A stretch of 64,000 nucleotides of DNA, taken from positions 114,080,325-114,144,324 of the forward strand of contig CM075764.1 of assembly GCA_037974665.1 (NCBI GenBank). The letters run 5' to 3'. Both the position numbers and the translations under genes were made by a program. Positions 38,660-51,029 of the stretch are shown piece by piece (the first letter of the stretch is position 1; each line of letters starts with the position of its first letter). A model generated the notes under the pieces. It saw only the letters and a program-made list of their open reading frames with translations. It searched no databases and was not told where the DNA came from. Source of the DNA: Ehretia macrophylla (Eukaryota > Streptophyta > Magnoliopsida > Boraginales > Ehretiaceae).

Positions 38660-39047
38660 CCTGCAAAATCTTAATTCTAATTCAAATCTCTACAAAATCC
38701 ACTAACAATAAACAATTCAATCTACACAAACACCTAAACATTCTTTATTCTTTATTCTCACCCAAAACCAATGCACCTCAAATTTCACCCTTATTATAAT
38801 CCATAATATGTTAAATAGAATCTAAAATTTCAGCAATTTGCAAGCCCTTGGCTGACCACTAAGTGCATTTAGTCTAGCATTGCATAATTTATTCATAATC
38901 CTAGACAAACTATGACACAAAGGCATTAAAAAATTGCTCAATTCCCCTCAAATCTCCACCATTTTCGACCAGCCCTTGCATGCCCATGCTAGCATTCAAA
39001 AAATAACATTTTGAAGACACAAAAATTAGATTTTGGCTACCCAAGGC

Positions 39048-41746
39048 TGTGATAACCCGAACCCGGCATGCATTTAATGGCATTTAATTGCATTTAACTA
39101 AGTGACATCTTAAATGTTGACATTGAATTTGTGTTTATTTTTAGTTAAACATTTATTTGTAGTTTTACTTTCATATTTCTTTTAGAAGTAACTAGAATAA
39201 TACCTGAGCTAATCATATTAACGGAATATCAACTATTTTTCATATTTGTGTCAATCGGTTTTATTTTTCTTGCACTTAAATGCTCGGATTTCAATTAAAT
39301 GAAAAGTAGCTCCGAGGCGGAGTAAATTTTAAACTATAATACTTTTCAGAAATGATATATTTTCTTAAACTCTTTGGGATTTAATTGTTATTCTTTTATT
39401 GTCGCAACGTGCATAGCATTTAGAGAGAGATAGTTAGGAAATGAATTCGAGTCCTCAGCAAATAGTGAAAACTAGTATTTAGTGTTTTAAGTTTTATTTA
39501 ACTAGAATTGGATTTATGTTACTCGTTTTAGCTCTAAAATGCATGAAATAGGCTAGTTTGACCAATTTTTAAGTGGTTTGACCAAGGGGCTTGACCTTTG
39601 ACCTTTTTCATATTTTTAATAGCCTAAATTAGCACAAAATAAAAAAAAGAAAGAGTTGAAAATAGAAACCAGCTAGGGCCGAAAATGGTAGGAGAGAAAA
39701 AAAGAAAATTTCAACTTCAATTCTTCGATTCTTCGCGTGAGCTTGCACGGGGTGGTTTTCGAGGCATCCTAGGAGGTTTTCCTTGCGTCTAGGAGCGTCT
39801 AAGGTGAGGGTTTCATCGTTATTTGCGCATTTGAATATTTTGTGTATTAACTTTGATTTTTGGATTTTATTCGTATATTGTTGTTTTAATTGATTTGAGG
39901 CTTAAAGTTTGTTCCCTAGCAATCGTAGAACATGTATTTATAGCTTTTTAACATTTTCTGCGGTTGAATATTGAAATTGAAATATAAATTGTATAATGAA
40001 TAGTAAATTATGAATAGTAAACCCCCGTTTCGATGAAGTTGCTCTGTTACACGTTCTGTTGATGTAGGAAGATGCTAGATATGCTAAAATGCCTAAATGT
40101 GTGGTTTAATTGGAATGTGTAATGGAAAAACGGAGAAAAACGGCTTGGTGAAAGTCAGGGTCGTTTAGGTCGAGTTTAGTATTTTCTCGTTTTGCGTATT
40201 GGCATTGTTTCGGGAGGCCATGGAAGCACTTTTGGTGCGATTATGGCGTTGGTTGGGTGTTTGGTTGGTATAGTTGTAGTTCAAACGAGAAAAGGGGGAA
40301 ATCGGGGCTTTGCGCGAATTCTAGGGTAAAGTAGGGTTTCGGGGTCCTTAGACGTGCCTTATGGTGACCTAGGAGGATTGGCGAAGTCGGTTTCCAGAAC
40401 TCGTGGCTCGTTTGGAAATGGTAGTGTTTTGATAGTTAGGGTCGATTTGTGATTTTGCTTGTTATCTTGATATTATGCCTATAGAATGCTTAGGGTTGCT
40501 TGATATACTTGTTTAACTGGTGTTATTGTTGCTTATTATTGCTTGTTATGCTTGAAAAGTTAGTTGAATGCTAGTATTGATTGTGATTGCTTGTTATCTC
40601 GTTTGTTGTCACTAGTTTGTATTGTTGTGCTATCGCTCGTTTATCGCCTTGTATCGAGTCTTGCATTGCATAGTGTCCAGCACGTGAGTGATGGGCCTCT
40701 CTGGGTAGCCTCGGGTTGCCAGTGTTGGTTGCTCTAGCTCCGTTGCTATTCCCTTTTCTCGCTTGGGTTGCCTCCTAGGGAGATTTGGGTCGTAGAATTG
40801 ATGGTTACTCCCGGGGTATTCCAAATTGGTGTTATGAGGTGGATGCGCGCTTATTGTCATCGTTGTCAACATCAAGCTCGAGATTGATGTATCGTTCATG
40901 AAATGGTATATTGCTCGTAAGAGTGAACCACAGCCTTCAGAGTATGGTATAACTTCGAATGGTTGTGTTAATGCTTTCAGTAATTGCTTATTGTATTGAT
41001 TGTTTGTCTTGATTGCTTATTTATCAGTTATATTGCTTAACTGTCTTATTTGCATTGCACGACTTTCTTTCTCTCCAATTCGATATATGTCTCGCCCTCA
41101 CTGAGTATACGTGTTGTGTATACTCAGTCCTCACCACCACATTTCAGGAAATGTCATGTTAGCTGGAAAGTTCGTGATTTCATGAAAGTTCGTGCCTGAA
41201 GAGTCGTCTTGCGTGCCTATGTGGCTTGAGTGTCGAAGTTGTAAAGATATATGCATTCATATGTTGTATGTATTTAATGTCAAAAAGTATGTAATTTAAG
41301 TTTCATTAGATTGTTGAAGTAGTTTGATAAGTTAGATTATGTATCTAGTTATTATAACTTAACTTCAAATGCATGTTTGTAATGTCCAAAAGAAAAGATT
41401 TAGAATGGCATGATAGTTTATTTTATGTAGTAGCTTAGTATGGTTTAATTGTCAAGTTCGAATGTACTTGCCAAAAATGAAAAGAGATAGGTTAGCTTTT
41501 AAATTGGAAATGTATGTATAGTTACTAAGTTTAATTGCTGAGAACCGAGGCTCGGATGGTCTTGAGGTGGTTGAATGTTTGGACATGGTATTGGTCCCCT
41601 TATATGCTGTCGCAGGTTTTACATTTCGCCTAGAAACAGGGGAGACTCTGTCCGTTTTCCCTAAAATTTATGCTCGGGTTTGGATTTGGGTTGTGATTAG
41701 ATTGATCGATAGAACTCCCGGTCTCGAGAGGGATCGGGGTGTTACA
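39048..41746 (+). repeat. Element C 5' LTR
   Basis: TGTGATAACCCG...GGGGTGTTACA, 2699 bp. Its U5 contains ACAGGGGAGACTCTGTCCG and CTCGGATGG, shared with the LARD and E. Donor-like CTAAG|GTGAGGG lies at 39804 and acceptor-like ACATTTCAG ends at 41147. It keeps part of the hairpin cassette, with GGGTCGTAG and a weaker stem at 40803-40822. Confidence 0.82.
41101..41127 (+). other. perfect 10-bp hairpin in the element C LTR
   Basis: Arms CTGAGTATAC and GTATACTCAG around GTGTTGT, ending 20 bp before the acceptor-like CAG. Other LTR families have different stems at the same place: TGAGT/ACTCA in B and D (44217-44234), GGGCAAC/GTTGCTC in the LARD (23414-23430) and E (58269-58286). Confidence 0.6.
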
Positions 41747-41748
41747 GG

Positions 41749-41760
41749 TGGTATCAGAGC
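41749..41760 (+). other. primer-binding site, initiator tRNA-Met (element C)
   Basis: TGGTATCAGAGC, 2 bp after the LTR end. Confidence 0.9.
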
Positions 41761-42045
41761 CAGTCTTCCCTTGTGCTCGTGCCCGCGAGGGCGCGGGGCC
41801 TCTTAAGGGGGGTGGAATCTGGTTACACAATCCCACATCGGAAGTCTTGGAAGTGAGAGAGCTGGATATAAGAGCTCGTCTCTTATATCAGCCCAGGCGC
41901 CTTTTGAGAGGAGACTCTCGAAGGGACAAAACCGTGAGGGGCCTTTGCTTGCGGGCAGGGTAACCCAATAGCGGACAATACCTGGGTAGTATCGGCCCTG
42001 TGACACTTTGCGTGGGCTCCAGGTGGGGAGTGGGGTCGTTACAAA
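41761..42045 (+). other. residual interior of element C
   Basis: GC-richer than its surroundings. It contains AAGGGGGGTGGAA, then CCCACATCGG, GGATATAAGAGCTCG, GGGACAAAACCGTGAGG and GCGGACAATACC. These words resemble short TRIM/SMART-like plant LTRs from memory, without a database check. It may be a foreign short 3' LTR or an internal remnant. Confidence 0.45.
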
Positions 42046-43751
42046 AAGGCCGACCCCACCCTCAAAGGAATTGCAAAGGCAACACTTTGTCACATTCTTT
42101 CATTTTCCTTAATCTTTTCTCTTTCCCCTTCATTCTCTCTCTCCATTTTCGGTTATTGGCTGAGTTCTCTACCGCCTTGGCTTGTCTTCTTCACATCTTG
42201 GTTGAGCAAAGTCGAGTAGCCATCGAGAAACCCAAGCAAACAAGCTAGAGTTCGAAATCACTCATGCATGTGCATTGAAGCTTCATTCTCGGCCTAGGTG
42301 AGTTACTAAGCATCCATTTCTTTTCTTCAAGTTCTAACTACATGCATGCACTAAGAGATTGATCATTAAGCTAGGAAAAATAGAGAAAAACTAGTGAGGT
42401 TCTCGGCTAAGCAAGGGAAAGGAGAAGATTTGAGCTTCAACAAAGGGTCTTGAGCATTTTGTGGTTGATTGCTAAGGTGAGGGCTAAAATCTTTTGAAAA
42501 CTCTTTAAAAACTCACATGCATGCTGATAAATGTGTGTATTTGCTTCTGTACTGGAGATATATGGTCGTTCATAAGCTTAAACAACCATGCATGGCAAGA
42601 TCTTGGCTTGAAAATGATGCTAGGTGAAGTCAAAATGGATGACAGCTCTCTGACCAGTCTGTTCGAGGTATGTTTAGCTAAGAAACTGATGTTGAAAATG
42701 CTTGAAAATTGGTGGGTGACTAGTTTGGACAGTTTTAAACATTTTTCCCAGAAATAGGCCGAAGCTAATTTTGAGTCTAAAGTCCTCAAAATGGCAAATA
42801 ATTAAAATGTGACCAAATCTGGAAATCTGGAAAAATGAATCAGGTTTTGGCAGATGCACTGACCTTGTGGAACGAACCATATTTGACTTAGTAAATGTTG
42901 TCCAAAATGCGTGAAATTTGGTGTACTTCTATATTTTTCAGTTTTGGACAATTTTGGCAGAAATGGATCAAAGCTAAAACTGACTCTAAGGACCTCAAAA
43001 ACGTCAATTTCTGAAAAGTGTACAAATCTGGACAGTTTTGTGCTACCTCACTGTTTCGGCTATAACTAATGATTCTGAACTCCAATTGATGCAAGGTTTG
43101 TTTCTGATTTTAGTTAACTTCTTAAGCTTTAATTTGACATCTTATTTACTGAATTTGGAGATTGTTTGATTATCCTATTGATTGTGAGAAAACAGCCTAT
43201 TGCAGTAAAGGTTTTATTTAGCCATATGCTTGGAAAATTGTTGTAACCTCTCTTGTGACACTAATTGTGTGGAAATGTGGTGTTGGGATGTTATGTGGAC
43301 TGTTGTGAGCACTTGAGGATGTTGAATTAAATGATGCAAGACTTGATAATGATCTTGAGTGGACTTAGGGTTTTAATCACTTGATTAAGCATGAAATGGG
43401 AACCCTAATGACTCAATAGTCTTAATAGGTGTTGATCAATTGGATGTTGTGTTGGAATCATGTGCTTAGTGGGCTGCCCGTAAATGTTTTATAACTTCAA
43501 AAGTGATCTTGACCATTGCATGTTGACAAATAAGCTTTTCTTGCATCCGAACCCATGTTGATATCATTGCACGTTGAATAATCTTATCGCTTGATTGCGT
43601 GGACCTCTTAATGAGTTATATAGCCTGTTTTACATGTGTTACATGGCTGCCCGTTTGATGATCATATGACTCTATATGCCTTCCAAGTGAAATTACTTGT
43701 CTTATCGTGCCTTGTTTGACTACTTGACAACATGCGATCTTATAACTGTTC

Positions 43752-43981
43752 GGAGGCAACCTACTTTGTTGCCCTCCTAATGTGATATGTTAAATGTTAT
43801 AAATGTGCATTGTATACGAGGTTGCAACCCTTCAGTGTGGCATGGTACTGTTTCACGCACACCGGGCGGCATCAGGCTTGCCGGTGTTACCGTGACTACG
43901 ATGGTCCAATTCCCTCTTTCGCTTGCCATTTCACCCTCGGGGAGTTGGGTCATAGGTTTTGGGGTACATCCGGAGTACACC
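43752..43981 (+). other. conserved LTR hairpin cassette (element D 5' LTR)
   Basis: Stem GGAGGCAAC / GTTGCCCTCC with loop CTACTTT (43752-43777), then GTGCATTGTATA, GGTTGCAACC, the inner pair ACACCGG / CCGGTGT, and a stem-loop GGGGTAC / GTACACC with loop ATCCGGA (43961-43981). Confidence 0.55.
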
Positions 43982-44252
43982 TAATTGGGAGTGATAAGTG
44001 GATTATTGAAGTCGGCCGCAACAATTGATTCGAAATTGAAATTGATAGCAAATGCTCACCGTATCCTTGAAATGATTGGTAATTGTATCTATTTCTCGAT
44101 TTGTTTCTTATAATTGATTACCATATTATTTGTAATATGTGACATATTTTAAAATGGGGTTTTCATAAATTGAACCGGAAAATGAGTTTCAAAATTTATT
44201 TCTCGTTTCCCCTCGCTGAGTTCATAAGGACTCACCCTCTTTTATCATTTCA

Positions 44253-44315
44253 GGTGAAGAAGAACATGTACAGGAACCCGAGGTTACTGTACCTAATGAT
44301 GAACCCCTGGAGTGA
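44253..44315 (+). other. putative LTR exon end, acidic peptide (element D 5' LTR)
   Basis: After TTATCATTTCAG, 21 codons start GEEEHVQEPEV and end PNDEPLE before TGA. Length, phase and the PND-acidic-LE ending match element B. Confidence 0.35.
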
Positions 44316-44968
44316 TTGCCTATTATTGTTGTTTTGTTTGAACGTGATTACTTGTGTACCTTTTGCTGCTTGAAGACTATTTCCCTTATGTTATTTGTTG
44401 CTTGTGATGTAAAGGACCCCCGTTGTAATTTGGGGTCTAATTTTGGTTTGTACTTATTTTAAGTAGACCGATACTAGACATGACACCACCATGATCGTTT
44501 TGCTTTTATTATCGCTAGTACTTATCATAGGTTATAATGCTTTAATTAAGGATTAAGCAAATGAACTTATCCAATCATAATAGGTACTCGCTATTAAGCT
44601 AAGATCAACATGTATACTTTGAAACGAGGAATAACAAACGAATGAGACATAGTATCATGCTAGGTTATAAATCAAACGAGACGTCGAAATAACCAATAGG
44701 CAACTCAATTGATGATAAAATAGTAAACTCTGGTTGGAAATGAACTTGAATTGAAAGACTTGAGGCTGTTAGAAAATTTAGGTCAAACTAAAGAGCCTAA
44801 TTACAGCCGTTATGCTGCCGGATTTTCGAAAAATTTTGGAGTCTAGAATAAAACGTTAAGTGTTAAACCTCCTAGAACGATTAAGAATGTGAATGGACTT
44901 GAATGTTTAGATCACACCCTAGTCTAACCTTTATAGGCCGGGTTGGGGCGTGACACCTTATATAAGAA

Positions 44969-44980
44969 TGGTATCAGAGC
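44969..44980 (+). other. primer-binding site, initiator tRNA-Met (element D)
   Basis: TGGTATCAGAGC, 13 bp after the LTR. The spacer CCTTATATAAGAA resembles the CCTTATAGAAGAA of element B. Confidence 0.92.
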
Positions 44981-47820
44981 TTAGTTTAGTAACTAGGCGT
45001 TAGTCTCGGACCATGGGTAGAAGCCCTAAGGTAATTATGATGTCTTGTTTATATGTGTTAATGTGTGCTAATGTGCTTTAAGTCCTTTGAGAATTGAATA
45101 CTATGTGCCTTTGTGGACTATATGTATTATGTGTCATGCACAGCGACACGTTAGTGCCCTCAATAATGCATGCATACTTTTATACTCCTTCCTTCATACA
45201 TGTGCATGTTATATAACCGTGAATGACTGTTTATACACATAGATAGTTAGTATTAGGACTTTTAGAGAAGTGAATTTGTGCAGGACGAACGAAAAGGCTT
45301 GGTTAGAGATTTTTGGCATCTTCACAGGTACTCGATGGATAGTATGTATTATTGGATATGCATATGTATAAAATGCGTAACACAGGTATAATTGTTGAGG
45401 TAAAGTTATCTCCTTATTTTTGGAATACCTATACCTGTTATTATGTTGTCAATTTTATAGCTATGAAGTTATTGATTCCGTTAAACCGTTCTTCTAATTA
45501 TGGTTCAAGTATAAAGTTTAATGACATACAACTTCGCTTAAGATATAAGAACATACTATTAAATATGTAGAGTAGTATATATTCTCATGTGCTGATAGTG
45601 GAAGTTGACTTGGAGGTTTCTTTGAATCCATTTCTCACATCTTAAAATTAGCTTGATAGGCTATCTAAGAAGTTGGCAATATACTCGTACGATTGAATCC
45701 TTACTTGATTGGAATTAAGCATCGTTGAACCTAATAAGGTATATATTAACGAGTTTCAAGTTCACCCAATGGTAAGTCTGTGACCTAGAAATTAAGGGAT
45801 GAACTCGTGGAAATGGACGATAGGGGTTAGATTATTAAGGCGTGAATAATGTGTTTAGGTAACTTAACAATGGATAACCTCAAGACATGTAGGCAACTCT
45901 AGAGATTAAGTTTAACAAGATTGATGAATCTTTAGTATAACAAGATATGGGGATATTGGAATCGAGGAATTCGCGTAACAAGAACTCGTGTTCGGAAGAC
46001 TACACCTAAATGTTAAGTCGAATGGAAGTGTAAGGTATTGAATTATGTATTAGATGATGTTGCTAAGGTCCTAAGTTGGATATTGGTGATATTAAGAATC
46101 ATGGTATTAATTTGGTGCCTTTCGGATTTAGTTGTGATTATGCAAGTAAGTCATTCTATGAACTCGTTGTTTGGATACCCTAGAGGATGTTGGAAAGCAT
46201 ATATCCTTAAGTAAGACCGATGGACCTATTATATAAACCATGGAAATAAGATTAAAGCATCTGATTGCAAGTGGAGTCGTTAGGATATGATTAGTAATCC
46301 TAAATAGCTAATAGTGAGTATGCATGATGATTCATGGCAAACCCTAGGACCTAAGGTCGACGAGTCTCGATGCTCTTAGCCTAGCTGAACATGTAAATGG
46401 GAAGAGTAAGATTTCATAAAGTTAAGATAGAGATGAATCAGAGTCATGATGACCAAGAGACTATTGTTAGACAAATGTATTATGTGCACCGTTTCACTTC
46501 TAGAAACTAGCGGTTGGAGACTTCGAATTGTGGTCGTTGAATAAGAGGGGTGAATTTTGTAGTGATAGTTAAATAAGTAATTGATTACTTTTGAAGTTCT
46601 ATTAGGTTATGTTGAAGGATTCCTCGTGGTCATAATTCTTATATTGATACAACCTTGAAGTTATCTCGTGTAAGTATTTTATGAGCTCGGTCATTTCGAT
46701 ACCCATTTATAATCCTAGGATTGTTGCTGTATGGCCGGTAACCTAGTAGAGCATTGATATCACTTACATGGCTATGAACCTAGCTTAGTAACATTAATGT
46801 TGAAGATATATTGGCAGGCATTAAGTGTTCGAAGGAATGACTAGGTTGCTAAGTGAGTAGGACCATTGTCTTCTTAAGTATGACGTAACCTTGGATTGAG
46901 GTGAGTGGAATTTATTTGAGGTTGAAACTATTCGCCTTAGGAGTCTTGGTTAAGATTAAAGAAATTCTGAAGCCTCGTGACGTGAAAATAGAGATTTGAA
47001 TAAGAAGATAGATTGTGGATCATAAGCTGATGAAATTTACTTGTAAGAGTTGAACTAGTGCAACATGATTAGTTTACCCATGCAATTTCGATGGCAATTT
47101 GTTAGTGATACTTAATAAACCTTAGAATTCGAGTTTAATGAATCTCAACGGTCTTTCTCGTTGATTACGAGCGTGAAGGTTAACAAAGCCGGGAAAGGAG
47201 ATTAGTGAATAAGAGCCTGTAATTAGGAGACTAGTCATTAGAAGATTTACTAATCCAATATACCTTCAAGATAAGAACTATGATACTACCGATAGATGAC
47301 GATTTGAGATGGATTAGTTGCTTGGTGAGTTCTTCCTGAAAATAGAGGCGTTTCGTGGAGGTGATCCGTAACTTGTGTGTGACCTATGTGATAACAGTTT
47401 TGAAGCTAGTAGATAGGATATGTAAATCTGATATAGACCTCTTGTCTTGAAATTAGTGTATGTAACCATAAGATCGTGGCATTATTGTGATATTTCTTTT
47501 GAGGTATGAATGCGAGATTGATACAACATGAGTCATGATTTTGGAGTCATTGTTATATTGTTAGGATACCGATGCAACTTTGATGACTATGTTTGGAGAT
47601 TCTAACCTTGGTTAATGAACTCGACCTTAAGATCAATTGGAGAAAAGAGAGTTGTTCAAATGAACGAACTGTAAATGTAGGGGTCACACCGAATTAAATG
47701 ATTGGAGAAAGCTAGGAAATGAATTCGTTGTGGTAAGAGAGATCACAGAGCGAAAGGACGACCCGGAGTTGAAAATGACAATGGTCGGAATCCGTCTAAA
47801 TGACCTTAACAAATAAGAAT
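44981..47820 (+). other. element D interior, non-coding
   Basis: 2.84 kb with no frame above ~75 codons and no gag or pol motif in any frame. It is AT-rich and not obviously repetitive. Apart from the first bases after the LTR and the last ~35 bp, I see no similarity to element B. Confidence 0.75.
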
Positions 47821-47856
47821 GAATTTCGGGACGAAATTCTTTTAAGGAGGGGAGGA
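47821..47856 (+). other. hairpin and polypurine tract (element D)
   Basis: GAATTTCG-GGA-CGAAATTC (47821-47839) then TTTT and AAGGAGGGGAGGA (47844-47856) directly before TGTGAGG. Identical to element B. Confidence 0.85.
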
Positions 47857-50464
47857 TGTGAGGCCCGACCCTGAATGACGTGTATTACCTCAATTTGCGT
47901 GCCATAGACCAAGAATGATATGACTGACCTAGGATTACGTGCCCTGTCTTGATTTTCGTGCATGCCTCGTTATATGTGCCTTAACCTAGAATTGTGTGCC
48001 CTAATCCTTGATATACGTGCGATACCTAGATAAACATGCCATGACCATAATTTACGTGCGAGACCTCAATTTGCGTGTGTCTCTTCATTTCGTGTGCATT
48101 AACCTTGAACTACGTGCCTTAACCTAGGTTTAAGAGGTGTACCTTAATTTAGGTGCATTGCATTGAATTCCGTGTCGTGCATTGACCTAGGGTTGCGTGC
48201 ATTAGCATTGGAATCTGTGCATTAGACTTGAAGTACGTGCCTTAGTCTAGAAGTTCGTGTCTTACCTCGTAGTTCGTGTTTACCTCGTGTTTCGTGCCCC
48301 GTCTTGATTTCGGTGCGTGCCTCGTAGTGCGTACCCTAGACCTAGGAATCCGTGCCACCACGTTAATCAAGAAAGCATCCTACACAAAGCACTAAACTAT
48401 AAAATAATCCTAATTCAAATCTCTACAAAATCTACTAACAATAAACAATTCAATCTACACAAACACCTAAACATTCTTTATTCTTTATTCTCACCCAAAA
48501 CCAATGCACCTCAAATTTCACCCTTATTATAATCCATAATATGTTAAATAGAATCTGAAATTTCAGCAATTTGCAAGCCCTTGGCTGACCACTAAGTGCA
48601 TTTAGTCTAGCATTGCATAATTTATTCATAATCCTAGACAAACTATGACACAAAGGCATTAAAAAATTGCTCAATTCCCCTCAAATCTCCACCATTTTCG
48701 ACCAGCCCTTGCATGCCCATGCTAGAATTCAAAAAATAACATTTTGAAGACACAAAAATCAGATTTTGGCTGCCCAAGGCCGACCACACCCTCAAAGGAA
48801 TTGCAAAGCCATCACTTTGTCACATTCTCTCATTTTCCTCAATCTTTTCTCTCTCCCCTTCATTCTCTCTCTCCATTTTTGGTTCTTGGCTGATTTCTCT
48901 ACCTCCTTGGCTTCTTCACATCTTGGTTGAGCAAAGTCGAGTAGCCATCGAGAAACCCAAGCAAACAAGCTAGAGTTCGAAATCACTCATGCATGTGCAT
49001 TGAAGCTTCCTTTTCGACCTAGGTGAGTTACTAAGCATCCATTTCTTTTCTTCAAGTTCTAACTACATGCATTAACTAAGAGATTGATCACTAAGCTAGG
49101 AAAAATAGAGAAAAGCTAGTTGGGTTGTCGCCTAAGCAAGGAGGAGAAAGTTGTGCTTCAACAAAGGTTTTGAGCATTTTGTGGTTGATTGCTAAGGTGA
49201 GGGTTAAAACCTTTTGAAAACTCTTTAAAAACTCACATGCATGCTCATAAATCTGTGTATTTGCTTCTTTACTTGAGATATATGGTCGTTCATAAGTTTA
49301 AAAAACCATGCATGGCAAGATCTTGGCTTGAAAATGATGCTAGGTGAAGTCGAAATGGTTGACAGCTCTCTGACCAGTCTGTTTGAGGTAAGTTTAGCTA
49401 AGCAAATGATGTTGAAAATTCTTGAAAATTGGTTTGTGACTATTTTGGACAGTTTTGAACATTTTTCCCAGAAATAGGCCGAAGCTAATTTTGACTCTAA
49501 GGTCCTCAAAATGGCAAATCGTTAAAATGTGACCAAATCTGGAAATCTGGAAAAATGAAGCAGGTTTTGGTAGATGCACTGACCTTGTGGAACGAACCAT
49601 ATTTGACTTAGTAAATGATGTCCAAAATGCATGAAATTTGTTGTTCTGCTATATTTTTCAGTTCTGGATAATTTTGTCAGAAATGGACCAAAGCTTAAAC
49701 TGACCCTAAGGACCTCAAAAACGTCAATTTCTGAAAAGTGTGCAAATCTGGACAGTTTTGTGCTACCTCACTGTTTCGGCTATAACTGGTGATTCTGAAT
49801 CCAATTGATGCAAGGTTTGTTTCTGATTTTAGTTAACTTCTTAAGCTTTAATTTGACATCTTACTCACTGAATTTGGAGATTGTTTGATTATCATATTGA
49901 TTGTGAGAAAACAGCCTATTGCAGTAAAGGTTTTATTTAGCCATATGCTTGGAAAATTGTTGTAACCTCTCTTGTGACACTAATTGTGTGGAAATGTGGT
50001 GTTGGGATGTTATGTGGACTGTTGTGAGCACTTGAGGATGTTGAATTAAATGATGCAAGACTTGATAATGATCTTGAGTGGACTTAGGGTTTTAATCACT
50101 TGATTAAGCATGAAATGGGAACCCTAATGACTCAATAGTAGGTGTTGATCAATTGGATGTTGTGTTGGAATCATGTGCTTAGTGGGCTGCCCGTAAATGT
50201 TTTATAACTTCAAAAGTGATCTTGACCATTGCATGTTGACAAATAAGCTTTTCTTGCATCCGAACCCATGTTGATATCATTGCACGTTGAATAATCTTAT
50301 CGCTTGATTGCGTGGACCTCTTAATGAGTTATATAGCCTGTTTTACATGTGTTACATGGCTGCCCATTTGATGATCATATGACTCTATATTCCTTCCAAG
50401 TGAAATTACTTGTCTTATCGTGCCTTGTTTGACTACTTGACAACATGCGATCTTATAACTGTTC

Positions 50465-50695
50465 GGAGGCAACCTACTTTGTTGCCCTCCTAATGTGATA
50501 TGTTAAATGTTATAAATGTGCATTGTATACGAGGTTGCAACCCTTCAGTGTGGCATGGTAGTGTTTCACGCACACCGGGCGGCATCGGGCTTGCCGGTGT
50601 TACCATGACTACCATGGTCCAATTCCCTATCTTGCTTGGCATTTCACCCTCGGAGAGTTGGGTCGTAGGATTTCGGGGTACATCCGGAGTATACC
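50465..50695 (+). other. conserved LTR hairpin cassette (element D 3' LTR)
   Basis: Loop CTACTTT hairpin 50465-50490. Perfect 9-bp arms CATGGTAGT and ACTACCATG enclose ACACCGG / CCGGTGT. Terminal stem-loop 50675-50695 has loop ATCCGGA. Confidence 0.55.
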
Positions 50696-50966
50696 TAATT
50701 AGGAGTGATAAGTGGATTATTGAAGTCGGCCGCAACAATTGATTCGAAATTGAAATTGAGAGCAAATGATCACCGTATCCTTGAAATGATTGGTAATTGT
50801 ATCCGTTTCTCGATTTGTTTCTTATAATTGATTACCATATTATTTGTAATATGTGACATGTTTTAAAAGGGGGTTTTCATAAATTGAACCGGAAAATGAG
50901 TTTCAAAATTTATTTCTCGTTTCCCCTCGCTGAGTTCATAAGGACTCACCCTCTTTTATTATTTCA

Positions 50967-51029
50967 GGTGAAGAAGAACAGGTACAGGAACCCGAGGTTA
51001 ATGTACCTAATGATGAACCCCTGGAGTGA
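50967..51029 (+). other. putative LTR exon end, acidic peptide (element D 3' LTR)
   Basis: The same 21-codon frame as 44253-44315; two residues differ (Gln for His, Asn for Thr) and the stop is kept. Confidence 0.35.

Larger units (their letters stand above)
39048..42045 (+). mobile_element. Element C: truncated or chimeric LTR element nested in D
   Basis: Inserted in the D LTR within CCCAAGGCCGACC, with AAGGC on both sides (39043-39047 and 42046-42050). It begins TGTGATAACCCG. A 2.7-kb LTR runs to GGGGTGTTACA at 41746, followed by a tRNA-Met primer-binding site, then only ~285 bp. That tail has AAGGGGGGTGGAA like a polypurine tract, then TCCCACATCGG-type sequence, and ends GGGGTCGTTACA with two extra A. 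No gag or pol. The matching 3' LTR is missing. Confidence 0.75.
38660..44955 (+). repeat. Element D 5' LTR, truncated and interrupted
   Basis: Pieces 38660-39047 and 42046-44955 align to the 3' LTR from ~48405 onward. It ends GGGTTGGGGCGTGACA. Donor-like sites are CCTAG|GTGAGTT (42298) and CTAAG|GTGAGGG (42477); an acceptor-like TTATCATTTCAG ends at 44253. No protein gene. Confidence 0.9.

Noticed and set aside
43787-44028. Open frames around the LTR cassette (e.g. plus 43787-43984 and minus 43777-43980) as genes
   Set aside because: They lie on both strands over palindromic sequence, and frames are not kept between LTR copies. The conservation fits hairpins, not protein.
44956-47856. Hidden gag-pol in the element D interior
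   Set aside because: No RT, integrase, protease or zinc-knuckle motif in any frame I scanned; only short frames occur.
49225-49600. Minus-strand frames in the D LTR similar to those at 42505-42880
   Set aside because: They are duplicated only because the LTR is duplicated. There are no motifs, and changes between copies do not favour silent sites by eye.
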